NCBI GenBank assembly: GCA_965370265.1
Contig: CBDUSL010000002.1
Location: forward strand, 1-41,439
Length of the DNA stretch: 41,439 bases
Reading direction: 5' to 3'
DNA from: CBDUSL01 sp965370265
Lineage (GTDB): Bacteria > Patescibacteriota > Patescibacteriia > JAXHNJ01
Positions 13,941 through 22,108 of this stretch are shown one piece after another. The number at the start of each line of letters is the position of its first letter. The first letter of the stretch is position 1. Position numbers and translations under genes: made by a program. Below the pieces are notes generated by a model that did no database searches, was not told where the DNA came from, and saw nothing but the letters and a program-made list of their open reading frames with translations.

Positions 13941-16652
13941 ATGATTGAAACAAAATGGTATAAATTAAGCGCCGAAGAAACCCTTAAAAAGCTTAATTCC
14001 TCTGTGCATGGCCTGACCAAGGAAGAGGTAGGAAAAAGAAAAAAAGAATACGGCAAAAATGAATTACCAAAGGAAAAGCAAATGCCTTGGCTGGCTTTGT
14101 TTTTTAATCAGTTTAAAAGTTCGTTGGTCTACATTTTGCTGTTTGCCACAGTAGTTAGCTTTCTTCTGGGTGATTATTTAGACGGATATATAATTTTAGC
14201 GGCCGTAATCGTTAATGTTGTTATCGGTTTTTTTCAGGAACGAAAAGCCCAGACAGCCCTAAAAAAACTCAAAGAAATAATTACTCTTCGGACTCTGGTT
14301 TTTCGCGGTGGTCAGGAACAACAGATTAATGTCGAAGAATTAGTGCCGGGAGATGTGATTGTCCTTTATCCGGGTGACAAAATTTCCGCTGATGCCAGGG
14401 TTATTTCCGCCAAAGACTTAAAAGTTAACGAATCAAGTCTGACCGGTGAAGCTTATCCGATAGATAAATTCAGCCAGAAAATCACCAAAGAAAAATCCTT
14501 GCCAGACCGACAAAATATGGTTTATATGGGAACCGTGGTTTCCGAGGGGAGCGCCAGGGCGGTGGTTGTTGATACCGGTCATACCACCGAATTTGGCCGA
14601 ATTGCCAAGTTGGTTAAAGAAACCGTACAGGACAAAACACCTCTTCAGGTCAAACTTGCCCGTTTTTCCCGTCAGCTGGCCGTGATTATTCTGGTTCTCA
14701 GCGGTCTTTTAATGGCGGTGGGTCTTATGATGGGCCGGGAGTTTATAGAAATGTTTACTACGGCGGTGGCCATAGCCGTTTCTGCCATTCCGGAAGGTCT
14801 TCTTATTGCGGTGACCCTTATTTTAACCGTTGGAATGCAGAGAATATTAAAGCAAAATGCCTTAGTCAGAAATTTATTATCAGCTGAGACTCTTGGCTCA
14901 ACAACCGTAATTTGTACCGACAAAACAGGTACTTTAACCGAAGGAAAAATGAATGTTTCCCAGATTATCACCCTGAACCATGATTTCTCCACGGAACATA
15001 ATCAAACTCCTATCAATAAAGAAAGCATAGAAAGCTTTATTTTCGCCCTCAAGATCGGTATGCTTTGTAACGACGCTTTTGTGGAAAATGAAGACGAGGA
15101 ATTAAAAAGCTGGAAAATAGCCGGGGGTAATCCCACGGAACGGGCTCTTTTGAATGCGGGGGTAAAGCTGGGCTTGAGAAAAAGTGAACTGGAAAAACAA
15201 TACAAAAGAATAGATGAAATTCCCTTTGATTCAAAAATAAAATATATGGCTACTCTTCACCATTACACCAAAGAACAAAACATGATTCTCGTCAAAGGAG
15301 CGCCGGAAAAAATACTAGCCATGTCAAAATATGTTGATGATAACGGGAAAAAAGAGAAAATGACTCCTCAGAAAAAAAAGAAGTTTGAAAAAATGTTTGA
15401 ACAGCTCTCAAACAAAGGTCTTCGCATCCTCGCTTTTTCCTACCAGAGAGTGAATAACGAATTAAGTTCTTTGGAAGAATTCGAAAAGGAAGAGGAAAAA
15501 AACTTGATTTTTGTCGGCTTTATGGCCTTGAAAGATCCTTTGCGCCCGGAAGCTAAAGAAACAATCAGACAAGTTCAACGGGCAGGTATTAAAGTAGTGA
15601 TGATTACCGGTGACCATAAGCTTACGGCCCAGTCTATTGCGGAAGAACTAGGCTTGCCGGCTAAAGCCGAAAATATTCTGGAAGGCGAGGAACTTCAAGA
15701 GATGACTGAACATGATTTAAAAAATAGAGTTAGAGATATCTCGGTTTACGCCCGAGTTTCACCGGAAGACAAATTAAGAATTGTTGACGCCTGGCAGGCT
15801 AATAATGAAGTCGTAGCGATGACCGGGGACGGGGTGAATGATGCCCCGGCTCTTAAAAGCGCTAATATTGGGATTGCTCTGGGATCCGGGACAGATGTGG
15901 CAAAGGGAACAGCCGGCTTAGTTCTTCTTGATGATAATTTTAAAACTATCGCGAAAGCAGTGGAGCAAGGCCGGGTTATCTTTGATAATATTAAAAAAGT
16001 AATTCTCTATCTTCTTTCAGACAGCTTTGCCGAGATTATTATCATTGGCGGGGGGCTTATCTTGGGCTATCCCTTACCTATGCTGGCGGCTCAGATTCTC
16101 TGGGTTAATTTAGTGGATGATACTTTTCCGGCCTTGGCTATGGGGGTGGAACCGGAAGAAAAAGAAATAATGAACAAAAAGCCGGAAGGTCTGGTAAGCA
16201 CTGTTTTAGATAAAGAAATGAAAGTTTTAATTGGCATAATTAGCTTGGTAAGCGGAATTTTTTGCCTGATTGTCTTCGCCTACTTTAATAATAAAACGAA
16301 TGACTTAGTCTTGGCCCGTTCAATTACTTTCGTTCTGTTGGGAATGATAACTCTTTTTTACGTTTTCAGTGTTCGAAGTCTAAGACATCCAATCTGGAAA
16401 AAAAATCTATTTCGTAATAAATTTCTCATACTTGCCGTGTTAGTAAGTGCCGGACTTCAAGCAGCCGCAGTTTATGTTCCTTTTCTCCAGCGCGTATTAA
16501 GAACAACTCCTTTAAGTCTTTATCATTGGATTTTTATTATTATTGTCTGTCTCATCATAATGATAATAATTGAAATTACTAAACATTTCTTTTTTGCCAA
16601 ACAAAAGAAAGAAGAAAATAAAATAGAGATAAATGAGCAAAAAACTAAATAG
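13941..16652 (+). CDS. P2-type cation-transporting ATPase (Ca2+-ATPase-like)
   Basis: Ion pump of the cytoplasmic membrane, about 903 residues from the preferred ATG at 13941 (MIETKWYKL). The N-terminal cation ATPase domain has the usual ending NELPKEKQMPW. The A domain has LTGEAYP in place of the classical TGES. M4 has AIPEGLLIAVTL, the phosphorylation site is CTDKTGTLTEG (Asp near residue 327), the nucleotide-binding domain has VKGAPEKIL, and the hinge is MTGDGVNDAPALK. M6 contains NLVDDTFPALAMGVEP. M4 PEGL and the M6 acidic residues suggest Ca2+ or another divalent or Na+ substrate; the ion cannot be fixed from sequence. Its end overlaps the next gene by 20 bases. Confidence 0.93.
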   Translation: MIETKWYKLSAEETLKKLNSSVHGLTKEEVGKRKKEYGKNELPKEKQMPWLALFFNQFKSSLVYILLFATVVSFLLGDYLDGYIILAAVIVNVVIGFFQERKAQTALKKLKEIITLRTLVFRGGQEQQINVEELVPGDVIVLYPGDKISADARVISAKDLKVNESSLTGEAYPIDKFSQKITKEKSLPDRQNMVYMGTVVSEGSARAVVVDTGHTTEFGRIAKLVKETVQDKTPLQVKLARFSRQLAVIILVLSGLLMAVGLMMGREFIEMFTTAVAIAVSAIPEGLLIAVTLILTVGMQRILKQNALVRNLLSAETLGSTTVICTDKTGTLTEGKMNVSQIITLNHDFSTEHNQTPINKESIESFIFALKIGMLCNDAFVENEDEELKSWKIAGGNPTERALLNAGVKLGLRKSELEKQYKRIDEIPFDSKIKYMATLHHYTKEQNMILVKGAPEKILAMSKYVDDNGKKEKMTPQKKKKFEKMFEQLSNKGLRILAFSYQRVNNELSSLEEFEKEEEKNLIFVGFMALKDPLRPEAKETIRQVQRAGIKVVMITGDHKLTAQSIAEELGLPAKAENILEGEELQEMTEHDLKNRVRDISVYARVSPEDKLRIVDAWQANNEVVAMTGDGVNDAPALKSANIGIALGSGTDVAKGTAGLVLLDDNFKTIAKAVEQGRVIFDNIKKVILYLLSDSFAEIIIIGGGLILGYPLPMLAAQILWVNLVDDTFPALAMGVEPEEKEIMNKKPEGLVSTVLDKEMKVLIGIISLVSGIFCLIVFAYFNNKTNDLVLARSITFVLLGMITLFYVFSVRSLRHPIWKKNLFRNKFLILAVLVSAGLQAAAVYVPFLQRVLRTTPLSLYHWIFIIIVCLIIMIIIEITKHFFFAKQKKEENKIEINEQKTK

Positions 16653-17238
16653 AATATTATTTTACTTAAGCATTTTTTCATTAGTGGTTTTATTTTTTAT
16701 TGAAATATTTTCTAATTATGACACCACTACCAGACAGATAGCTCTTTCTTTAACCTGTGCAGCCGTCATTATTATCCTACTTATTATCTTTAGAGTAGTT
16801 AGATCAAAGCTAAATATTGAACTGCCTTTTTATGTTGCTTGGGTGGCGGCTGTAGGAGTTTGGTTTGACGCCCTTGGCAATTTTGCCGGTCTTTATGGAA
16901 AGATTATCTGGTGGGACAAACTTTCTCATGCCGTGGGTTCCGGGGCTATGGCCATTGCCTTGTTTGTTATTTTTTACGAATTGAATAAACAAGGAAAAAT
17001 AAAACTAGGCCGTTTTAATCTTTCTCTTTACATTGTTTCTTTGACTACTTTTCTTTCGGCTGTTTATGAAGTGACAGAATATCTGGGTGACCTATGGTCT
17101 GAATCTATGAGAGTTACTGATTTATATGATACCTGTGATGATTTGATGTGGAATATTATCGCGACTGTGATTATCGTCCTAATTCTGAACATAATAAAAA
17201 AGCCCGATAATAATTTACCGGGCGCGAATAGCTCTTAA
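16633..17238 (+). CDS. YjdF/DUF2238-like integral membrane protein
   Basis: A 201-residue protein with about six membrane helices. WWDKLSHAVGSGAMAIA, AVYEVTEYLGDLW and DLYDTCDDLMWNIIAT resemble the conserved DKxxH, E-x-E-W and DTxxDxxxN-type motifs of YjdF/DUF2238 proteins, whose function is unknown. It is translationally coupled to the upstream P-type ATPase (20-base overlap), so the two may act in the same process. The last codons encode the terminator hairpin of the convergent orphan gene. Confidence 0.7.
   Translation: MSKKLNRILFYLSIFSLVVLFFIEIFSNYDTTTRQIALSLTCAAVIIILLIIFRVVRSKLNIELPFYVAWVAAVGVWFDALGNFAGLYGKIIWWDKLSHAVGSGAMAIALFVIFYELNKQGKIKLGRFNLSLYIVSLTTFLSAVYEVTEYLGDLWSESMRVTDLYDTCDDLMWNIIATVIIVLILNIIKKPDNNLPGANSS
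17196..17223 (-). terminator. Intrinsic terminator of the second minus-strand orphan gene
   Basis: Minus strand GCCCG, 12-base loop, CGGGC, then six T residues. It sits within the 3' end of the plus-strand YjdF-like gene. Confidence 0.75.
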
Positions 17239-17241
17239 GGC

Positions 17242-17400
17242 CTATTTGCCAATGGCGACGTATTCTGGTCCACATTCTTTGTGGACTTTTTCGTTGGCTT
17301 CGATCAGGCTTTTGGCCCTTACGTTTGACATTTTTGGGGGATTACAGTTTTCGCAGCCACCCCTTCTTTGAACCTCAAAATCCCTCTCTTTTTCCATCAT
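17242..17400 (-). CDS. 52-residue cysteine-containing small protein, orphan (function unknown)
   Basis: A short gene supported by a full set of signals on the minus strand: TTGACA-18-TAAAAT, a GAGGAGG Shine-Dalgarno sequence, double ATG and a terminator. The better-spaced start is the second ATG at 17397 (51 residues). The protein has GGCENCNPP, a C-x2-C pair, then a charged helix and HKECGPEYVAIGK. It may bind a metal through the three cysteines. There is no recognisable family. It is the second of three such isolated minus-strand units in this window. Confidence 0.7.
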   Translation of the reverse strand: MMEKERDFEVQRRGGCENCNPPKMSNVRAKSLIEANEKVHKECGPEYVAIGK

Positions 17401-17432
17401 CCCTCCTCGATAAAATGAACCGCTATTTCCCC

Positions 17433-17462
17433 ATTTTAGCGGAAAAACGAGGTTGATGTCAA
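17433..17462 (-). promoter_or_regulatory. Minus-strand promoter with palindrome over the -10 region
   Basis: Minus strand TTGACA (17462-17457), 18 bases, TAAAAT (17438-17433). CCGCTA (17442-17437) and TAGCGG (17426-17421) form an inverted repeat over the -10 box and start point, a possible operator or 5' hairpin. Confidence 0.7.
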
Positions 17463-17474
17463 TGTAGGATATTT

Positions 17475-17503
17475 TTGACTAAACTTCAAAAAATAGTTAT
17501 AAT
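17475..17503 (+). promoter_or_regulatory. Promoter of asnS and the downstream surface-protein run
   Basis: TTGACT at 17475-17480, 17 bases, TATAAT at 17498-17503. It is divergent from the orphan-gene promoter. The leader is about 35 bases. Confidence 0.8.
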
Positions 17504-17547
17504 AAAAACATTATAATTATGCTTTAGGGGGCGTTAAACCGCTTAAA

Positions 17548-18834
17548 ATGCCTTATATTTCAGAAATTCAAAAACATTTAGGAAAAGAAGTGCTTCTCAA
17601 GGGATGGATTTTCAATGTCCGCTCCTCTGGAAGCATCTTTTTTTTACAATTCAGGGATGGAACCGGAGAAATACAGGCAATTATCTCCAAAAATGATATT
17701 TCAGAGGAAATGTTTAAAAAATGTGAAAATTTGGGTATAGAATCTTCAGTAGAAATAAAAGGTCAGGTGGTTAAGGAAAAAAAATCACCCTCCGGCTTTG
17801 AACTTCATGTTACTGGCCTAAAAGTTATTCAAGCGGTTCAGAATTACCCAATTGCCAAGAAAGAACACGGTCCGGAATTTCTGATGAACAACCGCCATCT
17901 TTGGCTCCGTTCTTCCCGTCAAAGAGCTATTTTAAAGATCCGCGACGGGGTTATCTGGTCAGCAAGAAAGTTTTTTAAAGACGAAGGTTTTGTTTTAACT
18001 GATTCGCCGATTTTAACCCCTACTGCCTGTGAAGGAACGACTACTCTTTTTAAAACCAAATATTTTGAAGAAAATGCTTACCTGGCTCAGTCAGGCCAGC
18101 TTTATATTGAGGCAACGGCCGCTGCTTTAGGTAAGGTGTATGACTTTGGCCCTACTTTTCGGGCCGAGAAATCAAAAACCCGAAGGCACTTGATGGAATT
18201 TTGGATGCTGGATGCGGAAGCTGCTTTTGTAGAACATGAAGAAAATCTGGAAATTCAGGAAAATATGATCAGCGCCATTTTTAAATATATTTTAGAAAAT
18301 CATAAGAAAGATTTAGAAGTTTTAGAAAGAGACGTTAAACCGCTCGAAAAAATTACTGCTCCTTTTTATCGCAAGAAGTATGAAGAAGTAATAAAAGATT
18401 TAAATAAAAAAGGATTTAAAATGAAGTTCGGCGATGATTTTGGAGCCGAACATGAAACGGCTATTTCCGAAGATCTGGACAAACCAGTTTTTGTTACTCA
18501 CTGGCCAAAAGAAACCAAGCCATTTTATATGAAGCAGGATCCAAAAAATAAAAAATTAGTCTTGAATGCGGATTGTATTGCCCCGGAGGGCTTTGGTGAA
18601 ATTATTGGCGGGTCCCAACGGGAAGATGATTATGAAATCTTAAAAAAGAATATGGAAAAAGCCAAAATCCCCATTGATGACTACCAGTGGTATCTGGACT
18701 TAAGAAAATACGGCACTTTCCCTCATTCGGGATTTGGTTTGGGAATAGAAAGAACGGTGGCCTGGATTTCCGGACTTAAACATATTCGGGAAACTATTCC
18801 TTTTCCCAGAATGCTTAACCGATTAAGACCCTAA
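17548..18834 (+). CDS. asnS: Asparaginyl-tRNA synthetase
   Basis: Class IIb aminoacyl-tRNA synthetase charging tRNA-Asn. It has 428 residues: an N-terminal OB-fold anticodon-binding domain (GKEVLLKGWIFNVRSSG, FLQFRDGTGEIQAI) and a catalytic domain with motif 2 (FGPTFRAEKSKTRRHLMEFW), the GEIIGGSQREDD segment typical of AsnRS rather than AspRS, and motif 3 (GFGLGIERTVAWI). A separate aspS lies 4.6 kb downstream. The gene is followed after four bases by a run of anchored Asn-rich proteins in the same orientation. Confidence 0.93.
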   Translation: MPYISEIQKHLGKEVLLKGWIFNVRSSGSIFFLQFRDGTGEIQAIISKNDISEEMFKKCENLGIESSVEIKGQVVKEKKSPSGFELHVTGLKVIQAVQNYPIAKKEHGPEFLMNNRHLWLRSSRQRAILKIRDGVIWSARKFFKDEGFVLTDSPILTPTACEGTTTLFKTKYFEENAYLAQSGQLYIEATAAALGKVYDFGPTFRAEKSKTRRHLMEFWMLDAEAAFVEHEENLEIQENMISAIFKYILENHKKDLEVLERDVKPLEKITAPFYRKKYEEVIKDLNKKGFKMKFGDDFGAEHETAISEDLDKPVFVTHWPKETKPFYMKQDPKNKKLVLNADCIAPEGFGEIIGGSQREDDYEILKKNMEKAKIPIDDYQWYLDLRKYGTFPHSGFGLGIERTVAWISGLKHIRETIPFPRMLNRLRP

Positions 18835-18838
18835 AATT

Positions 18839-19456
18839 ATGGAAGAAGAAAATTTTAATCAACCAACAGAAAAAAGAAGAAGCAGTAAATTAATAATTCT
18901 TATAGTTATTTTGACTATTCTGGTAGCCGGGGCTTTTGGTTGGTACTTTTTTATTTTAGAAAAAAATTCTGAAAGTGATACGAGCAGTAGCCAGGATTTG
19001 AATACTAATTCAGAAGTAGAACAGTTAACATATACTTCTGAAGATTATGGTTATTTACTAAAATACCCTTCGGACTGGGAATACACTGATGATGCCGAAG
19101 GAAATCCGGCCATGTTTTACGACCCGACCGGTTTAGCCCAAATCATTGAGGGGACAGAGCTTTTACAGGGAACCAAAATGGAAATTTATGTTTCGGAAGA
19201 CATAGAAATGACTTTGGATGAGATGGTAAAAGAAAGGGATATAGAGTTTGAAATCTTGAGTGAGGAAGAAATTGAAGTGGGTAAGGTAAAGGCAATCCGA
19301 AGAATAGTCAATGGCATGGGTTATATGAATGTGACTTATGTCGTTAACGAAAATAATTTTTACTCTATTATTCAATATATTCCTCAGGAAAAATACCGGT
19401 CAATATACACTGGGTATTATGATTCTATCTTAGAGAGTTTTGAGTTTATTAATTAA
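18839..19456 (+). CDS. Membrane-anchored PsbP-like surface protein
   Basis: A 205-residue type II-like protein: a charged cytoplasmic N-terminus (about 17 residues), one membrane segment (LIILIVILTILVAGAFGW, about 18-40), a Ser/Asn/Asp spacer (SSSQDLNTNSE), then an outer domain starting with EDYGYLLKYPSDWEY, the pattern of PsbP-like domains. It lacks the MNQKG start of its neighbours but shares their spacer and outer-domain type. It begins four bases after asnS, so it is probably co-transcribed. The ligand or partner is unknown. Confidence 0.75.
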   Translation: MEEENFNQPTEKRRSSKLIILIVILTILVAGAFGWYFFILEKNSESDTSSSQDLNTNSEVEQLTYTSEDYGYLLKYPSDWEYTDDAEGNPAMFYDPTGLAQIIEGTELLQGTKMEIYVSEDIEMTLDEMVKERDIEFEILSEEEIEVGKVKAIRRIVNGMGYMNVTYVVNENNFYSIIQYIPQEKYRSIYTGYYDSILESFEFIN

Positions 19457-19466
19457 TGATTACACT

Positions 19467-20219
19467 ATGAATCAAAAAGGACTCACCCAAATATTAACCC
19501 TCGGCTTGATTGCGGCCCTGCTTATTGCCGGAATTAGCTTTGGGTATGTGAAGTATTTTAAAAATGAAAATGAGAATGAAAGCAGCAACACTAATACAGT
19601 GGTTGAGGTTAACGAAAACGAAAATACGAATCTAAACACTAATTCTTCAGTCAACACTAACACTTCGGTTATAGAAACCGCCTGTTCAGACGGCTGGTCT
19701 ACTTATACTAATGAGAATTATGGTTATAGTGTAATGTATCCTCCGACGGGCACTCTAAGTTTTTTAGAAGAAAATTCTTTTAGTCTTTCCATGGAAGAGC
19801 AAGCGGCCGGGATAACTTTTGCCGAGAAGTTTGCCGAATACGGAACGAATTTATGCGTTTCTATTAAACTAAATGATTCTGCTTATGTCACGATTGCTGC
19901 GCCTGAAAATGCTGAGGCCGGGGTAATCTGCCATCGGTCAGGAGTTGGCGTTTATATTGAGAATATCGAGCGTACGGATTCGTTGATTATCGATGGAGCA
20001 AATTATACCGGCACGGGTGATATTTATATTTCTGAAGATCCCTCGACTGGTGTGGCCGGCACTACTCTTATGTATCATAACGAAACAAACCATGTCACTT
20101 TGAGTGACAGTACCAGTATCGAATACGGCTCTACTCCAGCCGAAGATATTTTATATACCGAATATGAATCGCTTCGTGACATTCTGATTTGTATTATGGA
20201 ATCATATAGCTCGACCTAA
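19467..20219 (+). CDS. MNQKG-type anchored protein with NTN linker, PsbP-like outer domain
   Basis: A 250-residue protein. The ATG at 19467 is chosen because it gives the MNQKG start shared with the next three genes. MNQKG is followed directly by a hydrophobic segment (LTQILTLGLIAALLIAGISF), then a 40-residue Asn/Thr/Glu linker (NENENESSNTNT... NLNTNSSVNTNT). The outer domain, with NENYGYSVMYPPTG, resembles PsbP-like folds and has cysteines that could form a disulfide. The leader looks like a prepilin (class III) signal but lacks the Glu5 of true pilins. The function is not known. Confidence 0.75.
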   Translation: MNQKGLTQILTLGLIAALLIAGISFGYVKYFKNENENESSNTNTVVEVNENENTNLNTNSSVNTNTSVIETACSDGWSTYTNENYGYSVMYPPTGTLSFLEENSFSLSMEEQAAGITFAEKFAEYGTNLCVSIKLNDSAYVTIAAPENAEAGVICHRSGVGVYIENIERTDSLIIDGANYTGTGDIYISEDPSTGVAGTTLMYHNETNHVTLSDSTSIEYGSTPAEDILYTEYESLRDILICIMESYSST

Positions 20220-20241
20220 TAAATTATTAAATAATAAATTT

Positions 20242-20988
20242 ATGAACCAAAAAGGCACAAAACAAATTCCTCTCTTAATCATTATCGCCGTGGTTTTGAT
20301 TGGGGCAATAGTCTATGGCTATTTCTTTTATAACAAAGACGAAGAGGCGTCAAAGAATACAAATACAGGGGAAAAGAATGCCAATATTACTGTAACCAAT
20401 ACAAATAAAAACGCAAATTTAAACACTAATGTCAGCGTGAATGAGAATGTAAATGTGAGTTCAAACACAAATGCTACGATTAACACGAATACCAATACCC
20501 CAATACCAGTTCCGGAGGTAGAAGAAATAGTGGTCGATAATACTTATACAAATAGTGAATGTGGGTATTCATTGACCTTGCCTGATGGCTGGTATGCTTA
20601 TGACCAAACGAACGGAGTATTATTCCTGATGTCGGCAACTTTGCCGTCAGTTGGTGCGACCGAAGGTTACGCCTACGGCACCCAGTTTTCTATCGCTTGC
20701 GGCGATATATCTGAGGCTGGCGCTATAACATCGACCGAGTATCTAGATGCGATGATCGGTAACCTTGATGCTTATGACAATCCGATCGTCAGGCAAAACG
20801 TGGTCCGCAACGGGCTAAATATGGTCAGGTTTACGATGTCGGCAGCCGGTGCCGACGGAACGATTCTTAATTATTATTATTTCAATGGCACTACCTATTA
20901 TGATCTGTCACATTTTTCGTATGACCAGGCAACAACAGCATCGCAGGATTTTGAAGCTGTCTTGAACACTTTTAGTATTACACCATAA
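20242..20988 (+). CDS. MNQKG-type anchored protein with long NTN linker, PsbP-like outer domain
   Basis: A 248-residue protein: MNQKG, a membrane segment (residues 6-29), then about 55 residues very rich in Asn and Thr (KNTNTGEKNANI ... NTNTNTPIPVPEVEE), then a compact outer domain beginning SECGYSLTLPDGWYAYD. The central GYxLxLPxGW motif matches the PsbP-like domains of the two preceding proteins, so these may be diverged paralogues. Two cysteines (SECGY and SIACGD) may pair outside the cell. The linker is encoded by mixed codons, not by a simple DNA repeat. Confidence 0.75.
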   Translation: MNQKGTKQIPLLIIIAVVLIGAIVYGYFFYNKDEEASKNTNTGEKNANITVTNTNKNANLNTNVSVNENVNVSSNTNATINTNTNTPIPVPEVEEIVVDNTYTNSECGYSLTLPDGWYAYDQTNGVLFLMSATLPSVGATEGYAYGTQFSIACGDISEAGAITSTEYLDAMIGNLDAYDNPIVRQNVVRNGLNMVRFTMSAAGADGTILNYYYFNGTTYYDLSHFSYDQATTASQDFEAVLNTFSITP

Positions 20989-20992
20989 AAAT

Positions 20993-22093
20993 ATGAACCA
21001 AAAAGGATTTAATTTAATTCTGTTGATTATCATCATTGCTGTGGTTGTAATTGGAGGGGGAGCATACTTGTACTTTTATTATTTGCCGGACAAAGAAGTG
21101 AGTGAAAATACGAATACATTAGTAAATAATGCCAATGTTAATGATAATACTAATGCTAATTTGAACGTTAATACAAACGAAAATAATAATTTAAACACAG
21201 ATTTAAGTAGTAATTGTAATATTTCACTCCCTTCAGTGCTTGAGCCATTAACTACTTGGAATACGGAATGGCGCAGCGATCCAATATATTTGACTACTAT
21301 ACCTTCTTCTGTTAATGAAGCTCTGGAGGCTTGCGAAGAAAAAGAACATTTATCATCCCGTAATTATTGTTTTTTAGAAATTGCGACCGCTTTTCGTAAT
21401 CCCTTATATTGCGAAAAAATAAATCAAAATGTACTTGAAGAAGAAACAGGGAGTAATACTAACGGTTATCAAGTTGAAGATATAGCTTATGAGGTAGGTT
21501 TAACTACTCCCCAAGAAGACGCAATTGAATGTATTGAGAATTTTATGAAAGAGTATGGTATTTATGACTGCCAGATTCATGAAAGCGATCAGTTTAAAGA
21601 CTATTGTTATTATAATGCGGCCGTTTCAGTATATTTGCCTGAAGAAAGAAATCTAAACTGCTGCCTAATTAAAGACACATCTCTGAATGAGAGGTGTGTA
21701 GAAGTGGCAGAGGGCTGGACTGAACTTGAGGAGCAATTTGGTGAAATAGAAGAAGATTTAAACAGTCTGGAAGTAGCCTATAATTATATTATAAAGCTTA
21801 CTTGTTATGCTAAAGATCACCCGGAAATATTAAATAAATTTCCAGCCGGAGATATCAGGGAAGAAATAAGAGAAGATTCAGAAAATTATACTGATTGTGA
21901 GGTATTAAGTTCTGAAGAAATTGAGAAATTATTAACTTACGTAAATACTGACTCAGACAATGACGGTCTCAATCTATTATTGGAAAGTTTATATCTTATT
22001 GATGACACGAATACCGATACAGACGGCGACGGCTATGATGATTTAACGGAAGTCATTAATGGCTATAATCCAAACGGAGAAGGTGAATTATAG
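20993..22093 (+). CDS. MNQKG-type anchored protein, cysteine-rich with C-terminal Asp-rich Ca-binding-like repeats
   Basis: A 366-residue protein with the most pilin-like start of the group (MNQKGFNLILLIIIIAV, where true pilins read GFTLIE), an NTN linker (about residues 38-70), then a helical domain containing about a dozen cysteines (for example YCFLEIA, YCEKI, NCCLIKD). The C-terminus has DSDNDGLNLLLESLYL and DTDGDGYDDLTEVINGYNP, the Asp/Asn pattern of thrombospondin type 3-like or EF-hand-like Ca2+ loops. No family was recognised for the central domain. Disulfide bonding outside the cell is likely. Confidence 0.75.
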   Translation: MNQKGFNLILLIIIIAVVVIGGGAYLYFYYLPDKEVSENTNTLVNNANVNDNTNANLNVNTNENNNLNTDLSSNCNISLPSVLEPLTTWNTEWRSDPIYLTTIPSSVNEALEACEEKEHLSSRNYCFLEIATAFRNPLYCEKINQNVLEEETGSNTNGYQVEDIAYEVGLTTPQEDAIECIENFMKEYGIYDCQIHESDQFKDYCYYNAAVSVYLPEERNLNCCLIKDTSLNERCVEVAEGWTELEEQFGEIEEDLNSLEVAYNYIIKLTCYAKDHPEILNKFPAGDIREEIREDSENYTDCEVLSSEEIEKLLTYVNTDSDNDGLNLLLESLYLIDDTNTDTDGDGYDDLTEVINGYNPNGEGEL

Positions 22094-22108
22094 ATTAATA
22101 TAAATTCT

